DNA of 64,000 nucleotides from Chlamydia gallinacea 08-1274/3 (lineage in GTDB: Bacteria; Chlamydiota; Chlamydiia; Chlamydiales; Chlamydiaceae). The stretch covers positions 682,001 through 746,000 of the forward strand of contig NZ_CP015840.1 of assembly GCF_000471025.2 (NCBI RefSeq), in the 5' to 3' direction. This document shows positions 29,539 through 38,898 of this stretch, in pieces; position 1 is the first letter of the stretch; each line of letters begins with the position of its first letter. Position numbers and translations under genes: made by a program. Under the pieces are notes generated by a model. It was not told the DNA's origin. It saw nothing but the letters and a program-made list of their open reading frames with translations, and made no database searches.

Positions 29539-31731
29539 ATGGTTGAGAGGCTTCTAAGTTCAGAAGATATTTCCCTACTTGTTTCGGGTAGGCAGGTGTA
29601 TCCACATAAGTTATTAGGTATTCTTCCTTTAGAGGAATCTCAAGATAGGATTGTGCTTTTCCGTCCTGGAGCACATTCTGTGGCTATAGAGTTTCAAGGT
29701 CATATAGAATATGCGCATGCTCACAGCGCGGGGATGTTTTCTTTTCCTGTTCCTAAGGGAACTCTTCCTCAGGATTACCGTATCTATCATCAAAACGGTT
29801 TGCTTGCTCACGATCCTTATGCATTTCCTTTGCTTTGGGGAGATTGGGACGTATTTCTGTTTCGTCAGGGGAATCACCGCCGTATTTATGATCGTATGGG
29901 AGCGATTCCTTGTGAAGTTTCTGGTGTCTACGGTGTTTTATTTGTTGTTTGGGCTCCTCATGCTCAGCGTGTTTCCGTAGTTGGGGATTTTAATTTTTGG
30001 AATGGGTTAGTCAATCCATTAAGTAAGTTAGGGGATTCAGGAATTTGGGAGCTTTTTATTCCTGGTCTTCCTGAGGGATCTGTATACAAATGGGAAATTG
30101 TTACTCCCTCAGGAGATGTTATAATTAAAGCGGATCCTTATGGGAAAAGTTTTGGTCCTCCTCCTCAGAGTTTATCTCGGGTTGTGAATAGCAATCACTA
30201 TGTATGGAAGGATGCTGTATGGATGGAGCAACGCAAGAAATGGACGAAAGAACGTCCTCTACTGATTTATGAAGTACATTTAGGTTCTTGGCAATGGGCA
30301 GAGGGAAAACCCTTGGGGTATCGTGAAATTGCCGATAGATTAGCCCAGTATTGTCAAGAAATGCACTATACTCATGTAGAACTTTTGCCGATCACAGAAC
30401 ATCCATTAAATGAGTCTTGGGGATACCAAACAACAGGATACTATGCGCCCACCTGGCGTTATGGAACTCCTGAGGATTTTCAATTTTTTGTGGATCATTT
30501 GCATTGTCGGGGAATTGGTGTAATTCTTGATTGGGTACCTGGACATTTTCCTACAGATGCGTTTGCTTTAGCCTCTTTTGATGGTGCTCCTGTATATGAA
30601 TCAATGAATCAGGGAAATCCTTTTCATCCACACTGGGGGACATATACTTTCAATTATCGTAGTCAAGAGGTGGTAAATTTTCTATTAGGCAGTGCTTTAT
30701 TTTGGTTGGATAAAATGCATATTGATGGTTTGCGTGTCGATGCTGTGAGTTCGATGCTGTATTTAGATTATGGTCGTCAAGATGGAGAGTGGACCCCGAA
30801 TGTTTATGGAGGCAGGGAGAATCTTGAGGCTATAGAATTCTTAAAACGGCTAAACTCGATCATTCATGAGGAGTTTCCTGGAGTCTTAACCTTTGCTGAA
30901 GAATCCACGGATTTCCCTAAGGTGACACAACCGGTAAGCTCTGGAGGGCTAGGTTTTGATTATAAATGGAACTTAGGATGGATGCACGATACGTTTCGTT
31001 ATTTTCAAGTAGATTCTCTTTTTCGTTCTTACCATCATCAGGATCTTACTTTTAGCCTTTGGTATGCTTTTAATGAAAGCTATCTTTTACCTCTTTCTCA
31101 TGATGAAGTTGTCCATGGAAAAGGGAGTTTGTTAGCAAAAATGCTGGGGAATTCTTGGGAGAAGTTTGCTCATATGCGCTTACTTCTGAGTTATCAAATC
31201 TGTCAGCCAGGGAAGAAGCTTCTTTTCATGGGGGGAGAGATCGCTCAGGAACGCGAGTGGTCTCCAGGGAGTTCTTTAGATTGGCATGTTCTTCAAAATA
31301 CAGAAAACATTGCTTTACATCGGTGTGTAGCAGATCTGAATGCTTTATATTGTAGGTTTCCATATTTTTGGCTGGGAGATGGGGCTCCGGAGTCTTTTTT
31401 ATGGGTAGACTTTCGTGATATTAAGAATCATGTGATTGCCTATTATCGCTTTGCAGGGAGTGATCGTCGTCAGGCGGCTCTTTGTATTCACCATTTCAGT
31501 CCAGCATATTTTCCTTCGTATGTTCTTCATTGTCATGGTTTAGATACTTGTCAGCTTATGTTCACTAGTGACTCTACAGAGTATGGGGGATCGGGGAAAG
31601 GGTATCGCAATCCTATTATTTGTAGAGATTCTCAAAAGGAAGATGCCTGGGGAATCGATATTGAGTTACCTCCTTTAGCAACACTAATCTTTCATGTTAC
31701 TTTCTCTGTTCCTCTTTCTTTATCTCATTAA
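29539..31731 (+). CDS. glgB: 1,4-alpha-glucan branching enzyme GlgB
   Basis: GlgB introduces alpha-1,6 branches into glycogen. The 730-residue enzyme has an N-terminal beta-sandwich (about 1-110), a CBM48 domain (GVYGVLFVVWAPHAQRVSVVGDFNFWNG) and a GH13 barrel. Conserved sites are YEVHLGSW, LLPITEHPLNESWGYQTTGY, nucleophile Asp401 in DGLRVDAV, acid/base Glu454 in LTFAEEST, and His521-Asp522 in LSHDEVVHGKG. The C-terminal beta domain ends near residue 725. Chlamydiae make glycogen mostly in the inclusion lumen, and some GlgX/GlgA-type enzymes are reported type III substrates. Nothing here decides whether this copy is secreted. Confidence 0.97.
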   Translation: MVERLLSSEDISLLVSGRQVYPHKLLGILPLEESQDRIVLFRPGAHSVAIEFQGHIEYAHAHSAGMFSFPVPKGTLPQDYRIYHQNGLLAHDPYAFPLLWGDWDVFLFRQGNHRRIYDRMGAIPCEVSGVYGVLFVVWAPHAQRVSVVGDFNFWNGLVNPLSKLGDSGIWELFIPGLPEGSVYKWEIVTPSGDVIIKADPYGKSFGPPPQSLSRVVNSNHYVWKDAVWMEQRKKWTKERPLLIYEVHLGSWQWAEGKPLGYREIADRLAQYCQEMHYTHVELLPITEHPLNESWGYQTTGYYAPTWRYGTPEDFQFFVDHLHCRGIGVILDWVPGHFPTDAFALASFDGAPVYESMNQGNPFHPHWGTYTFNYRSQEVVNFLLGSALFWLDKMHIDGLRVDAVSSMLYLDYGRQDGEWTPNVYGGRENLEAIEFLKRLNSIIHEEFPGVLTFAEESTDFPKVTQPVSSGGLGFDYKWNLGWMHDTFRYFQVDSLFRSYHHQDLTFSLWYAFNESYLLPLSHDEVVHGKGSLLAKMLGNSWEKFAHMRLLLSYQICQPGKKLLFMGGEIAQEREWSPGSSLDWHVLQNTENIALHRCVADLNALYCRFPYFWLGDGAPESFLWVDFRDIKNHVIAYYRFAGSDRRQAALCIHHFSPAYFPSYVLHCHGLDTCQLMFTSDSTEYGGSGKGYRNPIICRDSQKEDAWGIDIELPPLATLIFHVTFSVPLSLSH

Positions 31732-31845
31732 TTTTTAGAATTATTTTGTTAATCAGAATTATTTTATTAATGTTTGTTTTTATTCATAACTTAATTTGTA
31801 ATTATAATTAATTAACAAAATGTTTGTATTTTTGTTTTTTAATTT

Positions 31846-33636
31846 ATGTCTATTTCTAGAGTTCCTGATAATGATTCTAACAATCTACGTATAGGACGAC
31901 AGGAAGGTATCTATCCTGTAGAGTCTCTAGGACAAAACAGCTCAAAAATACCTACTCTCTTGTTGAATTCTAAAGATGCCTCTGTAGATAAAGCACGGTT
32001 TACGCATTCTGTTGGGTTGCTAGCAGGATTGATGGTTTTTGCTGTAGCCATGGTGATTGTTGTTGTTGCTTTAACTTGTTTAGCTCCTGGTATCCCTCAA
32101 TCTATTATTTTAGCTATAGCCCTGTCCGGAGTATCTTTAGGTGGACTGACAGTAATGAAAAACATTGTCTATAAGCTAAAAGACAAGTTTTCTCCGCATA
32201 TGTCGGATAGGCAACGTGTTAAGAGTGCTCTAGGGGTGGGATTAGGATTTTCCGTTTTAGGATTTGCTATGAGAATCGGGGGAAAGTTTATCCCCGGAGG
32301 GTATGATGCTGTTGTGAATAAAATAGGAGCTGGAGCTTCTTCTGGAGGGACAAGCTCTTTGTTCACGAGTCTTTCTCATTATCTTTATATTAAATATGCG
32401 CGTTCTCCGAAAGCAGCTTCCGGAGAGCCTTTGACTCGTGTTGAAATCATGCAAGAGGCTCGGAAGTTACATTATATTAGCTTGAGTTTATTAGGTTTAG
32501 GAATAGGGTTTTCTATTCTTGGTGTAGTTTTAACTATTGTAGGTAGCACAGTTTTAGGAGGAATTCCCGCAGCTGTGGTGCTTGTTTTTGCCCCTCCTTT
32601 AATTTCTATTGGGATTACTTCTGTCTTGCAGACAGTATTGCATAGCAGTGTTGCTAAATGGAAAAGCTTTTTGGAAGCACAACAAAAACAGGAGTTATTT
32701 GTTGATTCTGGTTTAAAGAACTTGCGTAATGAGATTTTGTTAAATGAAGATCTTGGGGAAGACAAGGTGAGTCACTCGAGTGATCGTCAAAGAACAAGGC
32801 TCCCAGGAATTCGAGGAATCCAGAAAAAAAGGATTTCTTCTAAGGAAATTAACAGTCGTTTATCTTTGACTACGCGTCAAAAAGTGTTGTTTGCTCTTTC
32901 TGTGTTACTTGTGATTGCGGGTTTTTCTGCTGTGATCGCTTCGGGATTTGCAGGGATGACGGCCTTGCAGATCCTTCTTGTTTCTACCATGGGGTCTGCA
33001 GTAGCATCTACTGTGCTTCCCATGGCTTCCTCGGGTTTTATTTATAGCCTATTTCAAATTAAAGCACGATTTAAGATTGCTCTAGCACGACGTAAGGAGA
33101 ATTTGGAAAAAAGACGGTTTATCCGACAACTTCCTAAGGATGCGGAGACCGTGTATACAAAAGAAGAAATTGATCGTGCTTGGGAAACTGTGGGAGTTAA
33201 AGTTATTTCCGATACTGAGGTTTCTATAGAGAGAGAGTTAAAAGCTTATGAAAAAGGGCGTGGTGTTCAAGGTTCCTTAGTTGCGGGTATTCTCCTTGCT
33301 TGTGGTGTGGGTATCATGTTACTTACTTTAGTTCCTACCTTAGCTCCTATGGTTTCGGGAATTTTAGGTATTGGCTCTACTCTTGTTGCCATTAGTGGGG
33401 GGATTTATCTAAGAAAACTTTCTTCTTGGCTATTTAAACAGCTGGTAAAGTTACACAATCGCCTACAATTGCGCAAAGGACAAATACAGAAGATTATAGC
33501 CGATGATCGCGATACCCTGGTTATTGACCCTGTATTTGAGGATTCGGATTCTGATGATTTTGGTATTGACGTTGATATCGATTTAGATTCTGGGGTAGAT
33601 ACCGGTTTAGATGTTAGTACAGATCATTCTGATTAG
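31846..33636 (+). CDS. Large multi-lobed Inc-like membrane protein
   Basis: The 596-residue product has no Sec signal. It carries repeated paired hydrophobic helices near 52-108, 130-150, 208-265, 345-405 and 474-525, each followed by a short basic segment. Paired helices with a tight turn are the Inc signature, but several pairs in one chain is unusual. The C-terminal tail is strikingly acidic (about 560-596: DPVFEDSDSDDFGIDVDIDLD and onward). Upstream is ~110 bp of very AT-rich sequence after glgB. No enzyme motif is seen. An inclusion-membrane location is inference. Confidence 0.75.
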   Translation: MSISRVPDNDSNNLRIGRQEGIYPVESLGQNSSKIPTLLLNSKDASVDKARFTHSVGLLAGLMVFAVAMVIVVVALTCLAPGIPQSIILAIALSGVSLGGLTVMKNIVYKLKDKFSPHMSDRQRVKSALGVGLGFSVLGFAMRIGGKFIPGGYDAVVNKIGAGASSGGTSSLFTSLSHYLYIKYARSPKAASGEPLTRVEIMQEARKLHYISLSLLGLGIGFSILGVVLTIVGSTVLGGIPAAVVLVFAPPLISIGITSVLQTVLHSSVAKWKSFLEAQQKQELFVDSGLKNLRNEILLNEDLGEDKVSHSSDRQRTRLPGIRGIQKKRISSKEINSRLSLTTRQKVLFALSVLLVIAGFSAVIASGFAGMTALQILLVSTMGSAVASTVLPMASSGFIYSLFQIKARFKIALARRKENLEKRRFIRQLPKDAETVYTKEEIDRAWETVGVKVISDTEVSIERELKAYEKGRGVQGSLVAGILLACGVGIMLLTLVPTLAPMVSGILGIGSTLVAISGGIYLRKLSSWLFKQLVKLHNRLQLRKGQIQKIIADDRDTLVIDPVFEDSDSDDFGIDVDIDLDSGVDTGLDVSTDHSD

Positions 33637-33778
33637 AAGTTTATTTAAATAATTCTGTTTCATCTATTTGCTTTTTAAAAATTAAAAAATTCATTTTATT
33701 TATTTTTATTATTTTTTTTGAATGTTGATAAAATATATTTATAGTAATGAATTTTTTTAACATAAAAAGGGAACGCAT

Positions 33779-35755
33779 ATGTCCGGGGTCAGTGGAATTA
33801 GTGGTGGATCAGGAGCAGGAAAAGTTCCTCCCGAGAGCAATAATGATGATAGAAAGTCAGTGGGGAATCTTGGTGGGCATGAGGTGTCTTCTTCAGGTTC
33901 TTCTCAAGAAGCTACATCGAGTAGTAGTTCCATTCAGGAAAGAGCTCAATCTCTGCTAGATAGTAACTTTCAAGTGCGTTCTCCTGAAGAACAAAGAAAG
34001 CTGGAATCTCAACGAAGTGAAAAGACACAAAATCCCGGACTATTAAGTCGCATATGGAGAGTAGTGACAGGCTTTTTCCGAAGATCTTCAAGAACAAAAA
34101 GTTTGGATATTTCCGGACCTACTGTCCCTGGTTATCAAAAATATGGGCAACGTCTTCCTGGTGTAGGCGAATTCCGTATGCGTTTAGTGCGAGTCAGTTC
34201 CGGTGATCAAACTTTTGAAGAAGTGTCAGAAACTGAGGGAGAAGTTTCTTCGGACGACGTTTTCCTGGAAGCAGAAACAACACATTCCGTGTCGTCAGGA
34301 TCGGAGTCCTCGAAGGTTTCTAAAAGAGAAAAGTTAGCCGCATTTGGGAATAAAATTTCTGGATTATTTAGTAAATCTTGGTCAAAAGCAAATGAACCCG
34401 CAGGGCCTTTAGATCCTCAGCATCTGATAAGCGCCGAAGAATTACGCACTATGGCAGATAGCTATACCAGATTAGCAGGTATGACTGATGATAGTACAGA
34501 AAAAGAACAAATGCTGAGATTAGCGGATGATTGCCGTAGAAGAGCGGAATCATTAGATCCTTCCTCATCTAGAAGTACATCTACCGTCCAGGGACGAGAG
34601 ATTTCAGGGTTATCGAGTATTTCTGTTGATCATTGCTCTGATGAACAGTTAGTCGAGGTTGTTCGTGAAGGAGAAGATGCAGAGCGTACTTTAGAAGGTA
34701 TTGAAGGAGATATTGCCGTTGTCTTGGAATCTGTGGATAGATTGTCTTCGCAAACAAAAGAAGATTCAACTTTATCCCCAACAATGCGTGATCGTCTTGT
34801 CAATGCCTTAAGAAGATTAGGAGCTTCTATTCGTTCTATGTTAATAGTAATAAGAACAGTGATTTTAGGACTATGCCGTAGAATGCGAAGAGGTCTTATG
34901 GCTTTGGGAGAGTCTGTTACTCGTTGCTGTCGTCATAATCGAGACCAAAGGGTTTATGAAGAAGTACAGCTGCCTGGAAGAGAAGGTAGGGAAATTCCTG
35001 ATGATCTTAGGAACCGTATTTGGGATATTTTGCAAGAAGAAGGAAATAATGCTCCTTTGTCTATTCCTGATAATATAGTTGATCAATGGAGATCGGGGGA
35101 TCCTAGTTCTGTTGTTGTAGATTTGAGTGTCACTGATGTTGGTGAAGGCTATAGTGTGATTAATAGAGGTAATAGAGCGACTGATGAGCTATATGAGGAT
35201 ATGAGTTCATCCTCGTCCGAAGGATCAAATGGAGAAGTATACGAACTTATGCAGTCAATCAGTCCCGATATAGCAGGTCCTCATCAATCTTCCGAGCCAC
35301 CTTCAATAGATAGTGGGGTTACAAACGATTATGTTCTCGATCCCGAGTCTATTCCCAATTGGTCCTTGGCATTAAGACCTTTGCCACCGAGACCTACGCA
35401 ATCAGTAGAAAATGTTTATGAGGAGCTAAAAACAGAACCTCTGTATTTAGATGTACTTCCTCAAACTAGTAGTAGTGAAAGTAATGTAGTACCTAGTCCT
35501 TTTGCATTAGGAGTTACTCCTGGTTATGGACATGCATCAAGAGCTGCTGTTTTAGCACAAGCTTTGGAGGCTAGGGAGAGAGTTGTTCGGTTTGCTGATC
35601 AGGTAGAGATTGTGATGTTTGATCCTAATGATCCTCCTTCTGCTATTCGTAGTACGATAGATGGATCTGATAGTGGAAGTATCGCTCCCGAAACTTGGGT
35701 ATCTCGTATGAGAAAAGCATTTGGTAATTTCTTATCCAGAACAGCACGTAAGTAA
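33779..35755 (+). CDS. Candidate type III effector with SH3-ligand and multiple YxxΦ tyrosine motifs
   Basis: No family is recognised for this 658-residue protein. The N-terminus is Gly/Ser-rich without a Sec signal, and Ser is abundant throughout. One short hydrophobic, Arg-flanked stretch lies near 355-372. The C-terminal half holds tyrosines in YxxΦ settings: Y393 (YEEV), Y458 (YSVI), Y472 (YEDM), Y488 (YELM), Y547 (YEEL) and Y556 (EPLYLDV). A class I SH3 ligand, RPLPPRP (533-539), precedes the last two. A good AGGGA lies before the ATG, and a strong terminator follows. Its place between glgB and the pmp cluster recalls chlamydial effector loci. Host tyrosine phosphorylation is inferred by analogy with Tarp, TepP and EPIYA effectors. 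Confidence 0.75.
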   Translation: MSGVSGISGGSGAGKVPPESNNDDRKSVGNLGGHEVSSSGSSQEATSSSSSIQERAQSLLDSNFQVRSPEEQRKLESQRSEKTQNPGLLSRIWRVVTGFFRRSSRTKSLDISGPTVPGYQKYGQRLPGVGEFRMRLVRVSSGDQTFEEVSETEGEVSSDDVFLEAETTHSVSSGSESSKVSKREKLAAFGNKISGLFSKSWSKANEPAGPLDPQHLISAEELRTMADSYTRLAGMTDDSTEKEQMLRLADDCRRRAESLDPSSSRSTSTVQGREISGLSSISVDHCSDEQLVEVVREGEDAERTLEGIEGDIAVVLESVDRLSSQTKEDSTLSPTMRDRLVNALRRLGASIRSMLIVIRTVILGLCRRMRRGLMALGESVTRCCRHNRDQRVYEEVQLPGREGREIPDDLRNRIWDILQEEGNNAPLSIPDNIVDQWRSGDPSSVVVDLSVTDVGEGYSVINRGNRATDELYEDMSSSSSEGSNGEVYELMQSISPDIAGPHQSSEPPSIDSGVTNDYVLDPESIPNWSLALRPLPPRPTQSVENVYEELKTEPLYLDVLPQTSSSESNVVPSPFALGVTPGYGHASRAAVLAQALEARERVVRFADQVEIVMFDPNDPPSAIRSTIDGSDSGSIAPETWVSRMRKAFGNFLSRTARK

Positions 35756-35783
35756 GACCGTCATAGATTCTTCAATATAAGAA

Positions 35784-35822
35784 ACAAAAAGCTACGAGAA
35801 GAAAATCTACGTAGCTTTTTGT
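35784..35822 (+). terminator. Intrinsic terminator after the effector candidate
   Basis: ACAAAAAGCTACG (35784-35796) pairs with CGTAGCTTTTTGT (35810-35822) around a 13-nt loop and is followed by a T-run. It lies ~30 bp past the stop at 35755 and would stop plus-strand transcription before the convergent pmp gene. The A-rich left arm could also serve the minus strand. Confidence 0.85.
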
Positions 35823-35943
35823 TTTTTTTATCGGTAGGGAAAAAATTTTCTCATTCTCTAATATTGAGTTTCCTCGTATTAAGACTATCCTGACCTGAGG
35901 AATAGTCGCTTTGGAGAGAGATGCTTCCCTAATTTGTGACGAG

Positions 35944-38751
35944 TTAGAAAGTGATACGGCTTCCTATATGTAAGTAATTTGAGAAAGTGGAAGAGGAGAT
36001 GTCTCCTTGGTAATTGAATAGCATTTTTATGTTATGCAAGATCTGTGTTTCATTATCGATTTTTATAGAGCAAGTGTGTCGTGATACGGGGCTCCCTTGA
36101 GAGATCCAGGATCCATTACTAGCGATTAATGTGGTTAGGATTTTAGGGGATTGCTTGTATACGAGAGGCTGATAAGTTAGGGAGAATTTCCATAGGGTTG
36201 GTGTGATGAAGCTGTTTTGTTTTGTTTGGATAAGGATTCCTATGGGTAGAGCGAAAGCCCTTAAGGGGGATTGTGTTGCAAATGTTCGCGGATGATCACC
36301 TGTTTCTTCGAATTGGGATAGTGTTGAGGTGAATGCGAAGGCTTCTAGGAATGTGGCTAAGTCATAGTGTTTGCGTGAGAAGAAGATGAGTGTAGAGTCG
36401 AAGGAGGCGAGGAAACTATGGGTATAGAATATTCCTTGAGAGGTTTTATTATCGCTTACGTATTTAGAGGATAGCTTATGGTCTCCATAATTGTAGGCTA
36501 GGTACCCTGTGGTGATGAATTTTTGGTGTAACCAAGGTAATTGGATTTGCATTCCTGCGAGGTAATTTTTTGCTGTGATTTTGTTATGAGAGACTTTTTC
36601 TTTAATATGTGTGAATTGTTGAGCGAATATGAAGGCGAGTTTTTGTTTAGATATGGTTGTCGAAGAAGGGTTAACAGCGTAGCCTCCGGAGATCATATGA
36701 AATCCATGGATATGATTTCGGGTACGTTGATGAATATTTGTTCCCGATCCATAGCTTAAGATAGAGAAATGGTTTTCTTCGTCGTCAAATATTTGGTGTG
36801 TAGGCGTATTGTTTCTTATGGTGTATAGATTTCCCCATAGGGAGTTAGCGACTAGAGGAGCTTGGAATTTTGGGTTTGGGATGTAGTATTGAGTAGCAGT
36901 CCAATCAGCGTAGAGCATGCGATGAGAGGTATTAGCTGTATTTAGAGTTGTTCCTCCTGCTGTGCTATATTCTTCCCAATATGGAGACCAGATTCCCTGG
37001 TAGCCATAGTGTTGCATGTTATTAATAGCTTCAATGTTTAGATTGCTGACATTAATTTTTTTATTTGTATTGTCGCATAGGTAAAGAAATGGAACTTTGG
37101 TAATGGAATTAGCTAGATCTAAGGATTCATAAGGGCTTTCATTGTTGTCATTGACTAGAGTTAAATCTCCGGAGATAGTGATTGTAGGATTGTTATCCTC
37201 AGAATAGTTAGTATTATTGCTACCTTGAATAGGATAAATCCAGATTTTAGGTGCTTGTGCATTTTCTTTGAGTAGAGAAGGTAGATTAAGGGCTAGTTTA
37301 GTGATGGCTAAATTACAATTCGTGGTACTGGGTGGGGATGCGCTTGATGGATTTGTTATTATTACGCTTTTGTTTCCTAGGCGTAAGAACCCCTCATCTT
37401 GGGTTAGGGAGTAGATGGCTAGGCAAGCGCCGTCTTCGACAGCTAAGGTTCCGTGAGCGATGTTTGTAGTATTACGTAAGTAGCTGGTATAATCAGCTTC
37501 TTGTTGAGAAGCATTAGGAATTGTAGCTCCAGAGAAAAGTACTGTACCCAAGTGGTGGGATTCCGGATTGAATATTAAGGTACTCGATGATGGATGGCTG
37601 TTTTCAATAGGGTCATAGAAAGCAACGCGATATCCAGCACGTGCTCCTATTTGTAAGTTAAGATGGGGTGTAGAGTGAAGAGAATTTCTATAGTATTTAT
37701 TTGTTCCTGTATTTAAATTGCCATTGAAGATGATATCGCCATAATCTGCTGATAAGTAAAACATGGCTTTTACTTGTTCTGATCCTGTGATATTCTGGAC
37801 AGCTCCGCCCCAATTGGAGCTATTGTTTAGGAACAATATAGGACCATTATCACGGATGGTTAGATTTTTAGTATAAATCCCTCCGGCATTTTGTAGAGAA
37901 CTGTTATTGGCAAAAATGATGTTTTCTCGATTGTTTATTATGTTGCAGTTAGTAGTACAATAAATAGCCCCGCCTCCTGACCCCCTAGTATTACTAAAGG
38001 AATAATTACCAGTGAATTTAATCACCCCGTCATTATTCGAGATAGTTAGAGTATTTGCGTAAATGCAGCCACGACTGCCTCCCTGGTTATTTGCAAAAGT
38101 AATCGGCGCATGATTTTGTGTTATGGTTGCGGTTTGATTCACCCATATACTTCCTCCCACACCGCCTCCGGAGAGACATCGATTATTTCTGAACGTGATT
38201 TCACCATAATTCTCACTAATCATTAAATCGCTAGTTGTAGTAATAGCCCCTCCTTGATTGTCTGCAGTATTGTTCAGGAATTGTATGGGGCCTTGATTAT
38301 GGGAAATATTGAGTGTGGCAGCTTGAATAGCTCCAGCATTTTTGCTAGTGCCTGCCATATTTTCTATGAAGCAACACACTTGTTTATTATTCGAGATAGT
38401 ACAATTGTTCTGGCAATAGATAGCACCTCCGTTTCCTGTAGTTTGGTTTGATTGGAAGACTATAGGTCCAGGATTATTCGTGATATTGAGGTTGTTTACA
38501 GTAATTCCTCCTCCTCCTGTAGTAGAAAGTTGAGAATACTGGCCATTGATATAGAAGTGGTTGTTGTTTGAGATATCTAAATCAAGGTTAGTATCATTGA
38601 GTTTTCCTTGTGTTATAGATGAGGGATAGAAATTTTCAAAATTATCCAGGGTCAGTGATTCGGATATTGTCGCATTACTTGCTAAGAGATTATGAGAACA
38701 AACTATAGTTAAGCTTGTTAATAAGGAAAACAAGAGGGTGTGCGAATACAT
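35944..38751 (-). CDS. Polymorphic membrane protein (Pmp), intact copy of duplicated pair
   Basis: This autotransporter of 935 residues is surface exposed and adhesin-like. The signal peptide (about 1-25: MYSHTLLFSLLTSLTIVCSHNLLASNA) precedes a passenger with repeated GGA[IV] (GGAIYCQNNC, GGAITTTSDL, GGAIYCTTNC, GGAVQNITG) and FxxN motifs (FQSN, FLNN, FRNN, FANN, FTGN). A Pmp middle domain and a C-terminal beta-barrel of ~280 residues end in Phe (HIGSRITF). The hinge before the barrel reads RNNTPTHQIFDDEENHFS, where the sister gene has its C-run. Membership of the G/E-like expanded group is likely. It is preceded by a promoter with a palindrome near +1. Confidence 0.95.
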   Translation of the reverse strand: MYSHTLLFSLLTSLTIVCSHNLLASNATISESLTLDNFENFYPSSITQGKLNDTNLDLDISNNNHFYINGQYSQLSTTGGGGITVNNLNITNNPGPIVFQSNQTTGNGGAIYCQNNCTISNNKQVCCFIENMAGTSKNAGAIQAATLNISHNQGPIQFLNNTADNQGGAITTTSDLMISENYGEITFRNNRCLSGGGVGGSIWVNQTATITQNHAPITFANNQGGSRGCIYANTLTISNNDGVIKFTGNYSFSNTRGSGGGAIYCTTNCNIINNRENIIFANNSSLQNAGGIYTKNLTIRDNGPILFLNNSSNWGGAVQNITGSEQVKAMFYLSADYGDIIFNGNLNTGTNKYYRNSLHSTPHLNLQIGARAGYRVAFYDPIENSHPSSSTLIFNPESHHLGTVLFSGATIPNASQQEADYTSYLRNTTNIAHGTLAVEDGACLAIYSLTQDEGFLRLGNKSVIITNPSSASPPSTTNCNLAITKLALNLPSLLKENAQAPKIWIYPIQGSNNTNYSEDNNPTITISGDLTLVNDNNESPYESLDLANSITKVPFLYLCDNTNKKINVSNLNIEAINNMQHYGYQGIWSPYWEEYSTAGGTTLNTANTSHRMLYADWTATQYYIPNPKFQAPLVANSLWGNLYTIRNNTPTHQIFDDEENHFSILSYGSGTNIHQRTRNHIHGFHMISGGYAVNPSSTTISKQKLAFIFAQQFTHIKEKVSHNKITAKNYLAGMQIQLPWLHQKFITTGYLAYNYGDHKLSSKYVSDNKTSQGIFYTHSFLASFDSTLIFFSRKHYDLATFLEAFAFTSTLSQFEETGDHPRTFATQSPLRAFALPIGILIQTKQNSFITPTLWKFSLTYQPLVYKQSPKILTTLIASNGSWISQGSPVSRHTCSIKIDNETQILHNIKMLFNYQGDISSSTFSNYLHIGSRITF

Positions 38752-38775
38752 AGGGTAACTAGCAATTTAGGAATC

Positions 38776-38819
38776 ACGTGATATCACGTTCCTATAATGC
38801 ATACCTGTTAAGTTGTCTA
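38776..38819 (-). promoter_or_regulatory. Promoter and palindrome upstream of the intact duplicated pmp
   Basis: On the minus strand TAGACA (38819-38814) is followed after 17 bp by TATAGG (38796-38791). Immediately downstream, where transcription should begin, is the perfect 14-bp palindrome ACGTGATATCACGT (38776-38789). The same arrangement precedes the sister pmp at 41726-41770 and looks like promoter plus operator. Confidence 0.6.
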
Positions 38820-38898
38820 GAGTTTGTTTAATGATCGTGTCTTACTATAATTTTCTAGATTTACTTATTTCTCATGGTGATTTTCCCTTGTATCGGTT

